DNA of 64,000 nucleotides from NCBI GenBank assembly GCA_910589485.1, contig CAJUSW010000007.1:1-64000 (forward strand), written 5' to 3'. Source of the DNA: an uncultured Duncaniella sp. (GTDB taxonomy: Bacteria > Bacteroidota > Bacteroidia > Bacteroidales > Muribaculaceae). A program made the position numbers and the translations under genes. The number at the start of each line of letters is the position of its first letter. The first letter of the stretch is position 1. Below are positions 61,842 through 64,000 of this stretch, one piece after another. The notes beneath the pieces were generated by a model. That model saw only the letters and a program-made list of their open reading frames with translations, was not told the origin of the DNA and made no database searches.

Positions 61842-62906
61842 TTATTGTTTCCTGTCGGTAAATGCGCTCAGCGCCCTAGTGGGACGGCCGTTGTCGAAAC
61901 AGCCCTTGTCATATCCGCCGTTGTACCCCGCCGGAGCTTCAGGCTCCCAGTAGAACACACCGTCGACCAGACCTTTGCCCCACCCCTCATCCTTGAGATA
62001 CTTCAGCAGGTCATAAGCCTTGTCAGGCTCATTATAGGGCATTCCCACCTCACATATCATCACCGGCTTTCCATATCGGGCGGTAAGCAAGCGGGCGTTG
62101 TCCAGGCAATCGCGGGCGAAATCCTGCCACTTCTCGGCCGGCCAGGGATAGAGCGACATTCCTATCATGTCATATCGAGCATTGTGCTCCTTCAGGCGGT
62201 CAAATAGCCATGTGAACCGCTCCTCATCATTCCCGCAATCCACATGCACTATCACATCAGCGTCGGGGAACACCCTCTTGGATGCGTCATATCCCGCCGT
62301 CACAAGCGAGGCGAAATTATCGGGATGATCGGTGGCGTTGCCGAGCGGAAACAGCATGCCGTTGGGGGTCTCGTTACCTATCTGCACCCATCGGGGCGCT
62401 ATACCTTCGCTTTTCATCGCACCGAGCACATCGGTCACGTGGGTGGCCACAGCATCCTTTAGTCCGGCGATATCAAGCGATGCCCATTCGGCTGGCACCT
62501 CCTGCTGTCCGGGATCGGCCCATGTGTCGCGGAAATGGAAATCGATCATCAGGTCAAGCCCGAGGGCCTTGGCACGACGAGCCTTGGCGAGCACATCCTC
62601 CTTTCCGTTCCATCCGTCGGCCGGATTGAGCCACACACGCAGTCGTATGGCATTGATTCCGCAGTCGTCACGCAACAATTCCATGCACTCCTTCTCCTCT
62701 CCGGCCGGAGTGTAGAACTTGTGCCCTTCATGTTCAAGCTGTGTAAGCCACCCCACATCGGCACCGGCGATAAATGCCCTCTCCTCAGTGGCGGGAGGCT
62801 GCTGGGTGGAAGCGTCTGCTGACGGTTCATCCGCACCACACGACGCGAAAAGGCTTAGCGTACCCGTCGCAAGGGCCGCAAGCATGGATAGAAATCGAGT
62901 ATTCAA
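61842..62906 (-). CDS. GH53 endo-beta-1,4-galactanase
   Basis: A 354-residue lipoprotein. The signal ends at LFASC, cysteine 23, and the acidic Asp/Glu residues after it suggest surface exposure. GADVGWLTQLE, INAIRLRVWLNPADGW, DFHFRDTWADPGQQ and VQIGNETPNGML (acid/base Glu179) are GH53 marks, and the nucleophile is Glu286 in ICEVGMPY. GH53 enzymes cut beta-1,4-galactan side chains of pectin. The first gene of a two-gene operon with GH2; no SusCD pair adjoins it in the window. Confidence 0.95.
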   Translation of the reverse strand: MNTRFLSMLAALATGTLSLFASCGADEPSADASTQQPPATEERAFIAGADVGWLTQLEHEGHKFYTPAGEEKECMELLRDDCGINAIRLRVWLNPADGWNGKEDVLAKARRAKALGLDLMIDFHFRDTWADPGQQEVPAEWASLDIAGLKDAVATHVTDVLGAMKSEGIAPRWVQIGNETPNGMLFPLGNATDHPDNFASLVTAGYDASKRVFPDADVIVHVDCGNDEERFTWLFDRLKEHNARYDMIGMSLYPWPAEKWQDFARDCLDNARLLTARYGKPVMICEVGMPYNEPDKAYDLLKYLKDEGWGKGLVDGVFYWEPEAPAGYNGGYDKGCFDNGRPTRALSAFTDRKQ

Positions 62907-63019
62907 TTAAAATAAGTGTTTGTATAGGTGTAGAAAGATTTTCAATGATATTATCTCTTACAGGAGTATGTGCTCACAACTGCACCATATCGGCAGGACG
63001 GGCAATACTCCCTTATATA

Positions 63020-63051
63020 CAAAGTTACAAAAAATCCATATAAAAATCAAG
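63020..63051 (-). promoter_or_regulatory. Promoter of the galactanase operon overlapping the upstream terminator
   Basis: On the minus strand TAACTTTG (63020-63027) with CTTG (63048-63051) 20 nt upstream; the -33 element lies in one arm of the terminator of the preceding gene. The leader is about 107 nt. Confidence 0.65.
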
Positions 63052-63082
63052 CCTCTGCATGGTTGCAGAAGCTTGATTTATA
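63040..63082 (-). terminator. Terminator of the DUF4831-like gene
   Basis: Arms 63045-63059 and 63064-63078 pair over 15 bp with one G-U pair and a 4-nt loop. On the minus strand TTTTTATA follows. Confidence 0.8.
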
Positions 63083-63147
63083 ATTTAATAACATTTCATG
63101 TCTCCTTGGGAGCCTTATATCAGCCCTTGCCGGCAATCATCGGGGCA

Positions 63148-64000
63148 TCACTCCCCTATCGTGCCGAGTTCGCGCACAGCTCCGGTGAGCGGATTGAAGT
63201 GAAGATAGGAGGGCGATTTACGCGATGTGAAGAGCCCCGGATCAAGACCGAACACCACTCCATACTGGGCTATGCCATATGTACCGCTGGCCATAGTCTC
63301 GCCGTCATACGACACGCTCACACTGCCAGTGCCGGGTATGCGGTAGGCCACACCCCCCTTGGGAAATGTCTTCACTTCCCCTTTTTCATTTACAGGAAGT
63401 TTGCCACGGGTCTGCGGTGATACTGTCACGTAGATAGGCGCACCTGAAAGATCGTCGGCCGATACGAGGCCGTGTAGCACCGACAGGCGGGCAAGCACAC
63501 TGCGCTCGGGAGCACCATCCTCGGGAATAGCCACGCTATAGGTGCGCACCTCCACCGAAGTCTGCACCGTTCCGAGGAACATCGCTGTGAGCGCATCCTC
63601 CTGAGCCGTGATCTGGTCAAGGGCAAGCTGCATGGCCGCACCGTCCGACGGCATCGCCTCAGCCTGGCCCGAGATTATCTCGCTACGCATATTTCTGAGC
63701 TCATATATCTTGGCCGCTGCAAGCTCGGCACGCTTGGCCGACGACTTGCTCTGTATCATCTCGGGAGTCACAGCCTGGCGTGCCACCGGCAATTCGAGGA
63801 TGGTAGGCTCGGCCGGCTCAGCCTCGGGAAGATCTATCTCAGGCATCGACCACTGATATTTCTCATCATTGAGCGCGATGGGAAAATTCTCATTGCTCAC
63901 CGTGACAAACGCTCCGTTGCCATTCTTGAGTGTCACCAGGTAACGCTCGCTCTCATCGGGATAGGCTTTCTGCTCTATCACCGCATCAATGAGGCTCCAT
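63148..64000 (-). CDS. DUF4831-like protein, partial
   Basis: Open from 63148 to the right edge with no stop, so the 5' end lies outside the window and at least 284 residues are visible. The frame before the first listed start reads WSLIDAVIEQKAYPDESERY, continuing the protein, so the GTG there is not its start. Beta-rich sequence and the C-terminal SPSYLHFNPLTGAVRELG match my memory of the DUF4831 family, whose members are mostly predicted lipoproteins of unknown function in Bacteroidota. A terminator follows. Confidence 0.65.
   Translation of the reverse strand, partial: WSLIDAVIEQKAYPDESERYLVTLKNGNGAFVTVSNENFPIALNDEKYQWSMPEIDLPEAEPAEPTILELPVARQAVTPEMIQSKSSAKRAELAAAKIYELRNMRSEIISGQAEAMPSDGAAMQLALDQITAQEDALTAMFLGTVQTSVEVRTYSVAIPEDGAPERSVLARLSVLHGLVSADDLSGAPIYVTVSPQTRGKLPVNEKGEVKTFPKGGVAYRIPGTGSVSVSYDGETMASGTYGIAQYGVVFGLDPGLFTSRKSPSYLHFNPLTGAVRELGTIGE

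Noticed and set aside
63148..63981. Complete gene starting at 63981
   Set aside because: The listed start is GTG and the frame continues without a stop to the edge with family-like sequence, so the gene is partial.
1..64000. CRISPR arrays, tRNA or rRNA genes, insertion sequences, prophage
   Set aside because: I looked for regularly spaced repeats, transposase or integrase motifs and obvious tRNA cloverleaves and saw none; a dedicated tRNA or repeat scan could still find what reading by eye misses.

Overview
The window looks like a chromosomal segment of a mid-GC member of the Bacteroidales (Bacteroidota). Three kinds of evidence agree. Two SusC/SusD outer-membrane pairs are present. Many genes are preceded by the Bacteroidota promoter signature TTTG-N19-22-TAnnTTTG. 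The arginine pathway is the Bacteroides-type N-succinylornithine route, and biotin synthesis uses a BioG-BioC fusion. A Muribaculaceae-like organism is a plausible guess, but sequence reading alone cannot fix the family. I saw no tRNA, rRNA, CRISPR array, insertion sequence, integrase or prophage gene.

Layout. Positions 1-506 hold no credible gene but carry short GGTCTAAA repeats and one copy of a dispersed structured repeat. A minus-strand arginine operon (8794 to 507) encodes, in transcription order, a GNAT acyltransferase, ArgG, ArgC, ArgD, ArgF', ArgB, an M20 deacylase and ArgH. L-serine ammonia-lyase follows. A minus-strand operon of about 10 kb (20564 to 10378) joins a subtilisin protease, a dipeptidyl-peptidase IV type enzyme, SusC, SusD and two lipoproteins, and reads as a protein/peptide-utilisation locus. 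Plus-strand genes from 20790 encode a glycosyltransferase, an acetylxylan-esterase-like enzyme and a porin/Gate-transporter pair. They are followed by the biotin operon bioA-bioF-bioGC-bioD, a 3'-5' exonuclease and a formate/nitrite channel. After a convergent patatin-barrel protein come a TPR protein with its outer-membrane partner, then rubrerythrin. A second SusC/SusD pair (minus, 44800 to 40022) has a long leader whose promoter lies between 15-bp inverted repeats. Next on the plus strand are a barrel protein, an M16 peptidase, metG, asparaginase, a 59-residue small protein, an EamA permease and a tricorn-like protease. A two-component system (minus) follows. A gene-free kilobase then carries a probable small-RNA unit and the second, inverted copy of the dispersed repeat. 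The window ends with a galactan-degrading pair (GH2, GH53) and a partial DUF4831-like gene.

The main points worth a second look are these. (1) A repeat of about 145 nt occurs in two inverted copies 58.7 kb apart, and its hairpins show compensatory base changes. (2) A possible invertible promoter or paired operator lies upstream of the second susC. (3) A promoter-to-terminator unit without an ORF is a candidate small RNA. (4) Proteases are built into a SusCD operon. Smaller signals include near-leaderless promoters and promoters nested in upstream terminators.
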